64,000 nucleotides of DNA, taken from NCBI RefSeq assembly GCF_019968905.1, contig NZ_CP079946.1:8095356-8159355 (forward strand), given 5' to 3'. The notes beneath the pieces are model-generated. The model had not been told where the DNA came from and ran no database searches. It worked only from the letters and a program-made list of their open reading frames with translations. Shown in pieces: positions 49,712 through 58,276 of this stretch. This DNA comes from Corallococcus sp. EGB. GTDB lineage: Bacteria; Myxococcota; Myxococcia; Myxococcales; Myxococcaceae. Each line of letters opens with the position of its first letter. Position 1 is the first letter of the stretch. The position numbers and the translations under genes were made by a program.

Positions 49712-50788
49712 GTGACCCCTCCTCAAGGGCCTGGCCGCGGCGTCGAGCGGCTGCTGAAGATGAGCCCGGTGGTGAGCAGCGTCTCCGCCGAAGCCCTCAA
49801 GCTTCCCAGCGTGCAGGCCCCCTCCCTGGAGGGCATCGCCGTGCGCGTCCCCACCCCGGACGACCTCACGGAAGAGGACCTGCTGCGCGCCTTCCATGAG
49901 AAGCGCCGCGCCGTGGCCACCACGCGCGAGCGTCAGAAGGGCGAAGCGCTGGAGCCGGGCGACGACGTCCAGCTCAACATCGTGGGCTATTGCGACGGCA
50001 AGCTCATCCCCTTCTCCGCGCGCTTCGGCATGACGACGGAGCTGGCGCCCATTGAAGCGCTGCCCGGGTTCTGCGAAGCGCTGGCGGAAGGCGGAAAGGT
50101 GGGCGAGTCCATTCAGATCGCCCTGGACCTCCCAGCGGACTACCCGGTCGAAGGCCTCCAGGGGAAGCCCGCCCGCTTCCTGGTGGACATCGTCGGCGCC
50201 CACCAGGTGACGATGCTTCCGGACAGCTCCCCGGAGCTCCTCCAGAAGCTGGGGATGGGCAGCACGCTGGAAGAGGTGTTCAGCAACATCCGCGAGGAGC
50301 TGGAGGACGAGGTCGCGGGGCAGCTCTGGGCCCGGGCCCAGGACATGGTCCTGGACGAGGTGGCTCGGCGCGCGCCCGTGGAGCTTCCCCGGGTGCTGGT
50401 GGAGGAGGAGCTCCGCCGCCGCTGGGTCCAGGCCGAGGGCCAGGCCATGGTCGCCTACAACTACGACGTGGATGAGCAGCAGGAAGCCCTCCAGGGCTGG
50501 CTCACGGACCCCACCACGCGCGCGGACACCGAGCGCCGGCTGCGCATCGGGCTCGCGCTGAAGGCCGTGACCGAGGCGGAGAAGCTGCAGCTCACGCCGG
50601 AGAAGCTGGAGCAGCTGATCCGCGACTACGTGGAGCCCTTCGGGTTGACCGCGGAGGACGCCCACGCCGCCCTGCGCGAGTCGCCCGAGACGACACGCCG
50701 CCTGGCCGAGCTGGGCTGGTACCTGCTCGCCGTGGAGCACGTCATGAACAAGGCGAAGGTCACCTTCGAGGGCGCGGAGCAGGGCTGA
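49712..50788 (+). CDS. Trigger-factor-like chaperone/peptidyl-prolyl isomerase
   Basis: About 358 residues from the GTG at 49712 (GGGAG 6 bases upstream); an ATG at 49643 would add 23 residues. The central part is an FKBP-like domain (GDDVQLNIVGYCDGKLI, then EALPGFCEALAEGGKVGES, then KPARFLVDIVG) followed by the helical C-terminal arm of trigger factor (LEEVFSNIREELEDEVAGQLWARAQDMVLDEV in pieces). The N-terminal ribosome-binding domain of true trigger factor is missing, so this is a specialised relative. It follows the amphipathic protein gene and may serve it. Confidence 0.85.
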   Translation: MTPPQGPGRGVERLLKMSPVVSSVSAEALKLPSVQAPSLEGIAVRVPTPDDLTEEDLLRAFHEKRRAVATTRERQKGEALEPGDDVQLNIVGYCDGKLIPFSARFGMTTELAPIEALPGFCEALAEGGKVGESIQIALDLPADYPVEGLQGKPARFLVDIVGAHQVTMLPDSSPELLQKLGMGSTLEEVFSNIREELEDEVAGQLWARAQDMVLDEVARRAPVELPRVLVEEELRRRWVQAEGQAMVAYNYDVDEQQEALQGWLTDPTTRADTERRLRIGLALKAVTEAEKLQLTPEKLEQLIRDYVEPFGLTAEDAHAALRESPETTRRLAELGWYLLAVEHVMNKAKVTFEGAEQG

Positions 50789-50807
50789 GGCGGCCCCGCT
50801 TCGGGGC

Positions 50808-51260
50808 TCAGCCCTCGCTGAACCACAAGCCCAGGCCGCCCAGCAGGCCCAGGCCCAGGAACATCACGGCCAGTCCCCACGTCTGGCGGCGCGACCACTG
50901 AAGCCCTTCGCCGTACCGGTGGCCGCACCACAGGATGAGGACGGCGAACCCCAGGCAGATGGACACGGGCCCGGCGGCGACCAGCATCCGGCGGGCCGTG
51001 CCGCTCACGTCCGAGACCGCCAGTACCCCCAGCGGCCAGAAGCCGACGACGAGCACGCCCAGCACGAGCCAGAAGGCCCCTCGCCCCTCCCAGGTGTTCA
51101 GCTCCAGGTAGTCCACGACGCGCCGCCACCAGCCGCGGGGCGGTTCAGGAGGCGGCTCGGGGGGACGCTGGGGCTTGTCGGGGAACACGGGCGCCTTTTC
51201 TAGCACGGTGGCCGGCCCCGGACCTGAATCCAGCTCAAAAATAACATTCCAGCCCACCAT
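50808..51260 (-). CDS. Small membrane protein
   Basis: About 150 residues. A Pro-rich cytoplasmic part (KPQRPPEPPPEPPRGWW) is followed by three predicted membrane helices. No family is recognised. The start is uncertain: ATG at 51260 is used, but 51281 or a later GTG are possible, and none has a clear ribosome site. It converges on the trigger-factor-like gene with 19 bases between the stops. Confidence 0.65.
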   Translation of the reverse strand: MVGWNVIFELDSGPGPATVLEKAPVFPDKPQRPPEPPPEPPRGWWRRVVDYLELNTWEGRGAFWLVLGVLVVGFWPLGVLAVSDVSGTARRMLVAAGPVSICLGFAVLILWCGHRYGEGLQWSRRQTWGLAVMFLGLGLLGGLGLWFSEG

Positions 51261-51423
51261 GAATGTCTTTGTAACCAGCATAGCTATAAATTGTGGCCTC
51301 GCCGGTTACAATCCCTCTCAGCCGCGCGTCCTCCTCCTGCGTCGTTCCTCTGAGCGGCTGCTTCGTCCTCGCGTGGCACCGTGAGTGCAACGGAGGGATT
51401 GTCACCCCCGCATCGGAGGTCCC

Positions 51424-54249
51424 GTGAAACGTCTTGCATGGCCCTTCGTGCTGCTCACCGCGTTCTCGACCGCGGCCCTGGGCAGCACGAATCCGAAAGG
51501 CAGTCCTCCCAACCTCATCTCATCCGCCAACCGGGCGGCTGTCTTCACCCCCGTGGACGACCGGGGGCAGCCCATCGAAGTCCTGCCCGTGGGTGATTCG
51601 CTGACCGTCGGCGCCCAGGGGCTGCAGCCCAACACCGTCTACGAGCTGCGCTTCGCGCTGGACGCGGAGCGGATCCCCACGCTGAAGGAGGCCGTCGGCT
51701 TCGCCCGCGCGACGACGGACGCCAAGGGCACGCTCGCGCCGCACATCCTCTGGTTCCAGTCCGGTGTCGTGGGCTGCCCGGAGCGCGCGGCCCCGCCTGA
51801 GTCGCCGTACCGCTTCCCCAGCTTCGAGCGCGCCCAGGCGGCGCTCGACGGCCGCACGCTGCTCGTCACCGCGCAGGCCGTGGCGGCGGACAAGAGCGGG
51901 AAGATTCCGCCCATGGAGCTTCCCGTGGGCGAGCCGGTCGCCGCGTTCAACCTCCCCATCAAGGCAGGCAGCGCCCCGCGCGTCTACCCGTCCACCGCCG
52001 ACGGCTGTCTGCTCAATGCCCATGAGACGGGCCGGGGCGACCTGTACGTGACAGGCTCCGGCTTCCGGGGCAACGAGACCGTGGAGGTCTACATCGTCCC
52101 CAACCAGCGCGCCTGGCGCGAGGGCGACGCCTTCGCGGACGTGACGGGTGACGGCTTCTCCTCCGCCCCCAAGAAGGTCGTCACCGACGCCTCCGGCCGA
52201 TTCACCGTTCCCGCGTGGAGCGAAACCCTCCAGCGCCGTGGCGTCTACGACATCATCGCGCGCCGCCCCCTGTTCGACCCGAAGGTGGGCCAGCTGAGCG
52301 CCAGCGACATCGTGTCCTACGGCATGGACACGGGCGTCGTGCTCTACCTGCTCTACCCGGTGGGCGGCCCCACGATGGACATCGCCGGCCGGCCCCTGAA
52401 CAGCTTCCCCTACTTCGAGTTCGCCGACTCGTTCGCGGACACCTCCGACCCGGTATGGGGCGCGGTGGATCCCACCTACGTGCCCGCCGGCCACCCCGGC
52501 GGCACGTGGGCGGCCTACTACGTGGTGAACCACCGCAGCGTGCTGGGCTGGGCCCTGAACACCAGCCTCGTGGACGTGTCGGGCGGCATTGAAATCCAGC
52601 AGGTCAAGGCGGGATGCGTGAACGGCACCGACGTCGTCATCTGGCAGCCGCCGCTCGTGCCGGGCCAGTACGACGTCGTCGTGGACTTCGGCTCCACCGT
52701 GGCCACCTCGCCCGGCTCCTTCTCCACCGACGGCAACTACAACGACACCGTCGACTTCCTGGACGGCTCCAACCAGATTGGCTTCCAGGTGGCGAAGGAC
52801 CCGTACGCGCTGGGCACCTATCCCATCGGGCAGGACAGCTACTCCATCGACGATTACTTCCCCACCCTGGGCGCCGCCTCCAACGTCGACCTGCGCGCCG
52901 TCGTGCGCTACCCGGCCGTCGCCCCGGGCGTGGGCACCGCCGTCGCCGCGGGCACCTTCCCCCTCTTCGTCATCCAGCACGGCAACCACCGCATCTGCTA
53001 CAACTCCGGGCAGACCCACGCCACCTGCACCAACCGCGTGCCCAATCACCAGGGCTACATGCGGCTGCTCGACACGCTGGCGAGCCACGGCATCATCGCG
53101 GTCTCCATCGACGCGTATGACCTGTCCGGGGCCGTGCCTCAGTGGATCCCCGAGCGCGGCCAGCTCATCCTGAAGCACCTGGAGCAGTGGTCGCACCTCA
53201 ACAACGCCGCCACCTACCCCAGCTACCCGAACTTCTTCGCCGGGCGCTTCACCGGCAAGGTGGACATGTCGAAGATCTCCGTGTCGGGCCACTCGCGCGG
53301 CGGTGAAGCTTCAGTGTCCGCGTACATGCAGAACACGGCGTTCAACATCGGCTCCGTGTCCTCCATCGCGCCGGTGGATGGGCAGCTCTACACGCTGCCC
53401 GCGAGCGTGCCCTACTTCGTCATCCTGCCCGCGGCGGACGGCGACGTGACGACGCTCTCCGGCGCGAAGATCTACGACCGGGCGCTGGGGACCAAGAGCT
53501 CCATCGACGTGTATGGCGCCAGCCACAACCTCTTCAACACGGTCTGGGCGGCGGACGGTGATGACTCCCCCAGCACGCGCAACGACTACATCACCGCGCC
53601 CAACCAGCAGCGCATCGGTGAGGCCTATCTGTCCGCCTTCGCCCGCCTCTATCTGAAGAACGAGACGGTCTACGCGGACATGATGCGCGGCCAGCTCACG
53701 TTCCCGTCCACCGCGGGCTTCAAGATCTACGCGACGCACCACGAGAACTCGCACACGCGGCTCAACAGCGGCTCCTCCGCCGGCTTCACCCCGTCGGGGC
53801 CCATCACGCTGGCGACCGTGAACAACCCCGCGCCGCACAGCACCAGCGTCATGCGCGCCACCTGGACGGGCAACACCGCCACCGCGACCTTCACCGTCCC
53901 GCTGGCCCAGCGTGACACCACCGGTCACGAGGTGCTGTCCTTCCGGGTGGCCCAGACGACGTCCGCGTCCAACCCCGCCAGCGGCACCCAGGACTTCCGG
54001 GTGGAGCTGGCCACCGGAGCGACCGTCAAGGCCACCTCCACCTCCCTGTTCGACGTCATCCCCAAGCCGTACGTCCGGCCGGGCAACATCGTCCTGCACA
54101 CGGTGCTCACCACCGTGCGCATCCCCCTGCATACCTTCATCATGAACGGCAACGGGGTGACGCTGAACGACATCGACACCGTGCGCCTGCGCTTCAACAG
54201 CCCTTCCACTGGAGACATCTATGTCGACGACGTCGAATTCTCCCGCTAG
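51424..54249 (+). CDS. Large secreted alpha/beta hydrolase-like protein
   Basis: 941 residues with a GTG start and GGAGG 4 bases upstream. The signal peptide ends near ALGS (residue 20). Two or three beta-sandwich regions fill residues 30-440. The hydrolase domain follows: FPLFVIQHGNHRICYN, the nucleophile elbow SGHSRGGEAS and a candidate His in GASHNLFNTVW. The C-terminal 180 residues form another beta domain. It is probably a secreted esterase or polyester/lipid hydrolase; the substrate is unknown. The next lipoprotein gene overlaps its end by 29 bases. Confidence 0.85.
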   Translation: MKRLAWPFVLLTAFSTAALGSTNPKGSPPNLISSANRAAVFTPVDDRGQPIEVLPVGDSLTVGAQGLQPNTVYELRFALDAERIPTLKEAVGFARATTDAKGTLAPHILWFQSGVVGCPERAAPPESPYRFPSFERAQAALDGRTLLVTAQAVAADKSGKIPPMELPVGEPVAAFNLPIKAGSAPRVYPSTADGCLLNAHETGRGDLYVTGSGFRGNETVEVYIVPNQRAWREGDAFADVTGDGFSSAPKKVVTDASGRFTVPAWSETLQRRGVYDIIARRPLFDPKVGQLSASDIVSYGMDTGVVLYLLYPVGGPTMDIAGRPLNSFPYFEFADSFADTSDPVWGAVDPTYVPAGHPGGTWAAYYVVNHRSVLGWALNTSLVDVSGGIEIQQVKAGCVNGTDVVIWQPPLVPGQYDVVVDFGSTVATSPGSFSTDGNYNDTVDFLDGSNQIGFQVAKDPYALGTYPIGQDSYSIDDYFPTLGAASNVDLRAVVRYPAVAPGVGTAVAAGTFPLFVIQHGNHRICYNSGQTHATCTNRVPNHQGYMRLLDTLASHGIIAVSIDAYDLSGAVPQWIPERGQLILKHLEQWSHLNNAATYPSYPNFFAGRFTGKVDMSKISVSGHSRGGEASVSAYMQNTAFNIGSVSSIAPVDGQLYTLPASVPYFVILPAADGDVTTLSGAKIYDRALGTKSSIDVYGASHNLFNTVWAADGDDSPSTRNDYITAPNQQRIGEAYLSAFARLYLKNETVYADMMRGQLTFPSTAGFKIYATHHENSHTRLNSGSSAGFTPSGPITLATVNNPAPHSTSVMRATWTGNTATATFTVPLAQRDTTGHEVLSFRVAQTTSASNPASGTQDFRVELATGATVKATSTSLFDVIPKPYVRPGNIVLHTVLTTVRIPLHTFIMNGNGVTLNDIDTVRLRFNSPSTGDIYVDDVEFSR

Positions 54250-54742
54250 CCGTCTCTTCCTCGTGGCAGCGGCATGCCTGGCGCTGACGGGCTGCACGGA
54301 GGAGCCCAAGGGCGCCGCCGAGCCGCCCGCCGCGGCTCCGGCCACCCAGGCCCCCGCGCCCATCCGCGCGGAGCCCACCTCGCCGGACGCGGCCCGTCCG
54401 GTGGAGGTGCTCCGGGTGTCCGCGCGCAAGGTGCGCGGGGACGCAGAGCTGACCCGGATGGCCGGGCCGGCCCTGCTCGGCCGCGCGACGGATCCGATCG
54501 CCATCGAGGTGCAGACCCAGGAGCCCCTGGGCTCGCTGGAGCGCTCGTCCTCGCCGGAGATCTATATTAACGGCGAGCGCGTCGGTGACACCTGGGCGGT
54601 GCCGCCCGACCGCCTCTTCGTCTTCCTGCCGGACGCCACGTCGCTCAAGGATGCGAACGAGGTGACGGTGGCCTGGCTGGGCAACGAGGCCCAGACGCGC
54701 TCCAGCCGTCCGGCCACGCTGACCCGCCAGATGCTGCCCTGA
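54221..54742 (+). CDS. Lipoprotein coupled to the secreted hydrolase
   Basis: 173 residues. The lipobox LTGC is at about residue 24, followed by a Pro/Ala-rich linker and a compact beta domain (SPEIYINGERVGDTWAVPPD). GGAG lies 6 bases before the ATG, which falls inside the upstream gene, so translation is coupled. It probably tethers or assists the large hydrolase at the outer membrane. No family is recognised. Confidence 0.8.
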   Translation: MSTTSNSPASRLFLVAAACLALTGCTEEPKGAAEPPAAAPATQAPAPIRAEPTSPDAARPVEVLRVSARKVRGDAELTRMAGPALLGRATDPIAIEVQTQEPLGSLERSSSPEIYINGERVGDTWAVPPDRLFVFLPDATSLKDANEVTVAWLGNEAQTRSSRPATLTRQMLP

Positions 54743-54864
54743 GCCTCAGGCAGTGCTGACTCCGGGCGCGGGCCTCCTCTCATGGGGGGAGGGCCCGCGC
54801 CCTTTTCACGTCCGGCCTCCAACGCCGGGGCGGCCATCACCGCGTCCACATTTTCAGACCGGAG

Positions 54865-55010
54865 TCACGGCGGATCCTTCACTTCAGGCTCAAGGCTCGG
54901 GGGGACGGGGACCCCCTTCCACAGCTGCCCATCACAGTCGCCTGTCCTGGCGAGGATGGGCACGTTGTTGGGCTTGCCGTCATCGAGAATGTCCAGCGAC
55001 ATGCCATCGC
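54865..55010 (-). pseudogene. Fragment of a RICIN (beta-trefoil) domain gene
   Basis: About 45 codons end in a stop: DGMSLDILDDGKPNNVPILA then RTGDCDGQLWKGVP. This matches the repeat of RICIN-type sugar-binding domains (SLDIxNDGxNNKLxLAxTGNxSGQxWK). The sequence before it is frameshifted. Only the final repeat remains. About 120 bases separate it from the lipoprotein gene. Confidence 0.7.
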
Positions 55011-55068
55011 GCGCTCATAGACAGCCGCGAGGCCGGCGTGCTCCCAGCAGTTCTTCGGCTCGGCCTTG

Positions 55069-55203
55069 CAGGTGACGCCGCACTTCCACTCGCTGGCGCC
55101 GGACGACGTCTTCGTGCCAGGGGAGGACGGCGTGCGCTTCGAGGCGTTGCCGCCACCCACGCGAGCAGAGGTGGAGCGGTTGCTGAGGCTACTTCGACGA
55201 CAA
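55069..55203 (+). pseudogene. Fragment of an IS91-like (Y2) transposase
   Basis: The frame reads VTPHFHSLAPDDVFVPG then GVRFEALPPPTRAEVERLL, matching the HFHxLxxDGVFV and FHALPxPTxxEV signature near the end of IS91-type Y2 transposases. No intact ends or the catalytic Tyr pair are seen. It records a former insertion or rolling-circle event. Confidence 0.7.
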
Positions 55204-55255
55204 CAACTACAGCGGCGGACCGTACGAGATCGTGGCGAACCTCCTCGGCAACTGA
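55187..55255 (+). pseudogene. C-terminal gene fragment of unknown origin
   Basis: In a different frame from the transposase fragment, 22 codons read GYFDDNNYSGGPYEIVANLL then GN and a stop. They look like protein sequence but no full gene precedes them. The frame is fused directly to the transposase remnant. Confidence 0.5.
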
Positions 55256-55279
55256 GCGCTCCGGGGTTATTCAGCGGCC

Positions 55280-56509
55280 ATGCCCCTCAAGACACCGTCA
55301 ACCTCCCACGCACGCTCCCGCATGGCCCTGCTTCTCCGCGGCTGCGGCCTCACCGCCGTGCTCGTGTTGACCGCTTGTGGTTCAGAGAAGCCTTCGCCGC
55401 CCAGGTGCTGCGAGAGCCCGCGCTGGGAGGCCGTCGAACAGCACGGAGACGTTCCGCCCGCGCTCTGGGAGGCCAGTGCGTCGTTCTCCCGCACGAGCGG
55501 GGATCCGGCCGTCGTCTACCGCTTCGGCGGCCAGAGCGGGAACTTCCCGGACGACTTCACCGTCAATGACTTCCATGCCTTCGACATTGCCACGGCCACC
55601 TGGAGGAAGCTGACCTGGCCGCCGCCCGCTGCTCGCGCCGAGGCCCTGATGATTCCCGGTCCGTGCGACGACTGCGTGAGCATCGTGGGTGGGCGGGGCC
55701 GGTTCCGGACGGGCTCGGACCTGATGTTCCCCGAGATGTGGGCCTACCACGTGCAGAGCCAGCAATGGGAGCAGGTGTCCTCCGAGAACCTGGGAGATCC
55801 GTTCGCCGTGCGCCGCTCCTCCGCCCTGGTGGTGGAGCTGCCCCGGGCAGGCCACTCCGGCAAGAAGACCCGTTATGCGTTTGGCGGCGTGGGCAACACG
55901 CTTCCGCGCTTCGCCACGACGTCCACCGGTCTTCGCAACGATGTCGCCATCCATGACGAGGACACGGGCTGGAGACTCGTCACGACCACCGGAGAGAAGC
56001 CCGCGCCTCGCGCCTGGGTCGCGGGCGGGTACGACCCGGACAGCCACTCGCTGATTGTCTTTGGGGGCTACCGCCTCGGAGCGGATCAAGGCCCCGATAC
56101 GCCGGCCGGGGAACTCTTCGGTCCGACGAACTATGAGAACGACCTCTGGTCGCTGAGCCTCGAGACGCTCACGTGGACCCGGCTCCAGCCGGCGGGGCCC
56201 CTGCCTGCGCCGCGCGACAACGCGGTGTCATTCTTCGACACCCTCCATGGTGGGCTGGTCGTCTTCGGTGGGCAGCGCTTCGACGGCCTCTCCAGCGACC
56301 TGTGGTTCTACTCGGTGAAGGACAACCGGTGGACCGAGGTGGCCTTCGCCTCCGGCTCGCCCGTTCCCCCGGCCCGCGTCGGAGGCATCTCCTTCGTGCG
56401 TGAGACGCCCACCGCCTACGAGCTGTACCTGAACGGTGGGGCCTCATCCGACGGCGGCGCGAGCGAGTTTTACGACGATCTCTGGAAGCTGACCTGGCTG
56501 AAGCGCTGA
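55280..56509 (+). CDS. Kelch-repeat lipoprotein
   Basis: 409 residues (ATG 55280; ATG at 55322 is possible). The signal peptide has the lipobox LTAC. The mature protein has at least six Kelch-type blades, each with a Gly-Gly turn: [36 protein letters not shown] and LYLNGG, with partner Trp residues. Kelch propellers bind proteins or sugars. It should sit on the outer membrane. No enzyme motif is visible. Its stop abuts the NUDIX C-terminal fragment. Confidence 0.88.
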   Translation: MPLKTPSTSHARSRMALLLRGCGLTAVLVLTACGSEKPSPPRCCESPRWEAVEQHGDVPPALWEASASFSRTSGDPAVVYRFGGQSGNFPDDFTVNDFHAFDIATATWRKLTWPPPAARAEALMIPGPCDDCVSIVGGRGRFRTGSDLMFPEMWAYHVQSQQWEQVSSENLGDPFAVRRSSALVVELPRAGHSGKKTRYAFGGVGNTLPRFATTSTGLRNDVAIHDEDTGWRLVTTTGEKPAPRAWVAGGYDPDSHSLIVFGGYRLGADQGPDTPAGELFGPTNYENDLWSLSLETLTWTRLQPAGPLPAPRDNAVSFFDTLHGGLVVFGGQRFDGLSSDLWFYSVKDNRWTEVAFASGSPVPPARVGGISFVRETPTAYELYLNGGASSDGGASEFYDDLWKLTWLKR

Positions 56510-56668
56510 CCCTGCTCCACCTCGTCCAGTTCCTCCAGCAGGTCCATGGCGAGCGCGCTCCAGCACCGTCTCGTACAGCCGATGGAGCTGCGACAGCGTG
56601 AACTTGGGCGGCAGCAATTCGAACCCGATGGGCTGGTAGCGCACCTTGCCCTTGAGCCGCTGTGGTGT
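56510..56668 (-). pseudogene. C-terminal fragment of a NUDIX (NrtR-like) gene
   Basis: One frame reads [20 protein letters not shown] then [17 protein letters not shown]; another continues [13 protein letters not shown]. This is the winged-helix end of NrtR-type NUDIX regulators, with about ten residues deleted and a frameshift at the join. The fragment abuts the Kelch gene stop. The matching N-terminal fragment is 9 kb away at 47849-47956, in reversed order. Confidence 0.82.
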
Positions 56669-56733
56669 GGCTCGTGGAGAAACCCTCCGGCCGGCATCGC
56701 GTCCAGACGACACGGTGCCGGCAAAGGGTGTGT

Positions 56734-57384
56734 TCAGGACGCCGCGCGCGGCAGCAGCTTGAAGGCCACCTGCCGGCCCTGGCCGCCCTTCAGCGCCAGG
56801 TGGATCCACAGCACGGCCAGGTGCTCCAGCAGGCTCGCGTTGCGCAGCGGGCCGCAGTCCAAGGGCTGGAAGCCCGCCTGCTTCGCGATGGCGGCCACGG
56901 TGGCCTTCGCCGCCGCGTCGTCACCGGCCAGATGCACGTCCACCGCCTTGCCCGACAGCGCCGGGTCGCCGTGGAACTCCGCGCCGAAGGTGTTGAACGC
57001 CTTCACCCAGCGCGCTCCCGGGACCGCCTTCGCCAGCGCCGCGGTGAGGGAGCCCTCGGGGACCGGAGCCACGGTGGGGCCGCTCGCGTCGAAGGCCACC
57101 GGGTTGTTGCAGTCCACGGCCACCTTTCCCGTCAGGTCCCCCGCGTCCCGCGCGGCGGCGACGGCGGCCGTGGAGGGCACCGCGAAGAAGACCACGTCCG
57201 CCCAGGCCGCCACCTCCCGCACGCTGCCCGCCTGGGCCTGGCCGCCGCACCGCTCCAGCAGGGCCTTCACGTCCGCGCCGGGCCGCACCCCGAAGCGCAC
57301 CGGGAAGCCGCTCCGGGCCAGCCGCACGCCCAGGTTCCCGCCCACGTTCCCAACTCCAATGATTGCAATCTTCACGTCCGCCAT
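56734..57384 (-). CDS. NADPH-dependent F420 oxidoreductase-like protein
   Basis: 216 residues. The NADP Rossmann motif [12 protein letters not shown] is at residues 8-19, followed by [12 protein letters not shown] and the F420-NADP-oxidoreductase-like region ([10 protein letters not shown], then [15 protein letters not shown]). Relatives reduce F420 or other cofactors with NADPH. GGAGG lies 6 bases before the ATG. The PfpI gene is 24 bases upstream on the same strand, so the two form an operon, divergent from the LysR gene. Confidence 0.88.
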   Translation of the reverse strand: MADVKIAIIGVGNVGGNLGVRLARSGFPVRFGVRPGADVKALLERCGGQAQAGSVREVAAWADVVFFAVPSTAAVAAARDAGDLTGKVAVDCNNPVAFDASGPTVAPVPEGSLTAALAKAVPGARWVKAFNTFGAEFHGDPALSGKAVDVHLAGDDAAAKATVAAIAKQAGFQPLDCGPLRNASLLEHLAVLWIHLALKGGQGRQVAFKLLPRAAS

Positions 57385-57408
57385 GGCTTGCCTCCGCGTG
57401 TTCGTCCG

Positions 57409-58152
57409 TCAGTGTCCCAGGCTTTGGATGACGAGCCGAGCCGTCTCCCGCCCCGAGTTCTGCTGCTGCCCGGTGATGAGTTGGCCGTCGCGCACGGCGA
57501 ACGGCTTCCAGGCCCCCGCGCGAACGAAGTTGGCGCCCCGCTCGTGGGCGACGTCCTCGATGCGGAAGGGCATCACCTTGCGCCCCACCATCTGGTCGGC
57601 CGCATCCTCCTCCACGTTGGCGAAGCCCGTCACCGTCCGCCCCTCCAGCAGGGGCCGTCCGTCCGACAGCGTCACGTCCAGCAGCGCCGCCGTGCCGTGG
57701 CACAGCGCGGCAGTGACCTTGCCGGCCTCCAGGAAGCCGCGCAGCAGCTCTTGCAGCGCGCGGTCCTCGCGGAAGGTGAACATGGGGGACTGGCCGCCGC
57801 AGACGAGGATGGCGTCGTAGTCCGCCACCCGCACGTCGGACAACTTGCGCGTCGTCTCCAGCAGGGCCGCGTGCCGGGGGCTGCTCAGGAAGCCCAGGCT
57901 GAGGACGTCATGCGCGGAGTAGCCGCTGGGGTCGCGCGGGTCGCTCAGTGCGTCGGGCGTCACCCGGCCGCCCTGGGGACTGGCCAGGTCCACCGCGTAG
58001 CCGGCCTCCGTCAGCTCCATGTACGGGTGCGCCAACTCCGACGCCCAGAAGCCCACCGGCCCGCCCAGCGTGGTGGAGACGGCGGGGTTGGCCACGACCA
58101 TCAACACCCGCTTCTGGGAGGACACCTTCGCCTGGGAACCCTGCTCTTGCAT
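57409..58152 (-). CDS. DJ-1/PfpI-family protein (type 1 glutamine amidotransferase-like)
   Basis: 247 residues. The nucleophile elbow is AALCHGTAAL (Cys151, His152), with Glu39 in the ASELAHPYMEL region, as in Hsp31/HchA-like members. Such proteins are glyoxalases, deglycases or chaperones. AGGAG lies 6 bases before the ATG. It is the first gene of the two-gene operon with the F420-type oxidoreductase, and the divergent LysR gene is the likely regulator. Confidence 0.9.
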   Translation of the reverse strand: MQEQGSQAKVSSQKRVLMVVANPAVSTTLGGPVGFWASELAHPYMELTEAGYAVDLASPQGGRVTPDALSDPRDPSGYSAHDVLSLGFLSSPRHAALLETTRKLSDVRVADYDAILVCGGQSPMFTFREDRALQELLRGFLEAGKVTAALCHGTAALLDVTLSDGRPLLEGRTVTGFANVEEDAADQMVGRKVMPFRIEDVAHERGANFVRAGAWKPFAVRDGQLITGQQQNSGRETARLVIQSLGH

Positions 58153-58229
58153 CGTCCGCTCCTGCCGCCTGGGCCCGGAGCGTCACGCCCCGGGCCTCTC
58201 GTGGACGTCAAGATGTGGCGGGACGCGGG

Positions 58230-58276
58230 TTTCACGCCAGTGAATCCCCTGCAAGGTTATGTTTCACCGCATGAAA
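58230..58276. promoter_or_regulatory. Two inverted repeats before and over the LysR start
   Basis: TTCAC-N4-GTGAA (58231-58244) and TTTCA-N5-TGAAA (58262-58276) lie 18 bases apart. They fit LysR-type dyads. The second overlaps the possible start codons of the LysR gene, which would allow self-repression while the first controls the divergent operon. Confidence 0.55.

Noticed and set aside
51520-53292. 590-codon open frame on the minus strand
   Set aside because: Shadow of the secreted hydrolase gene; no start signal or domain.
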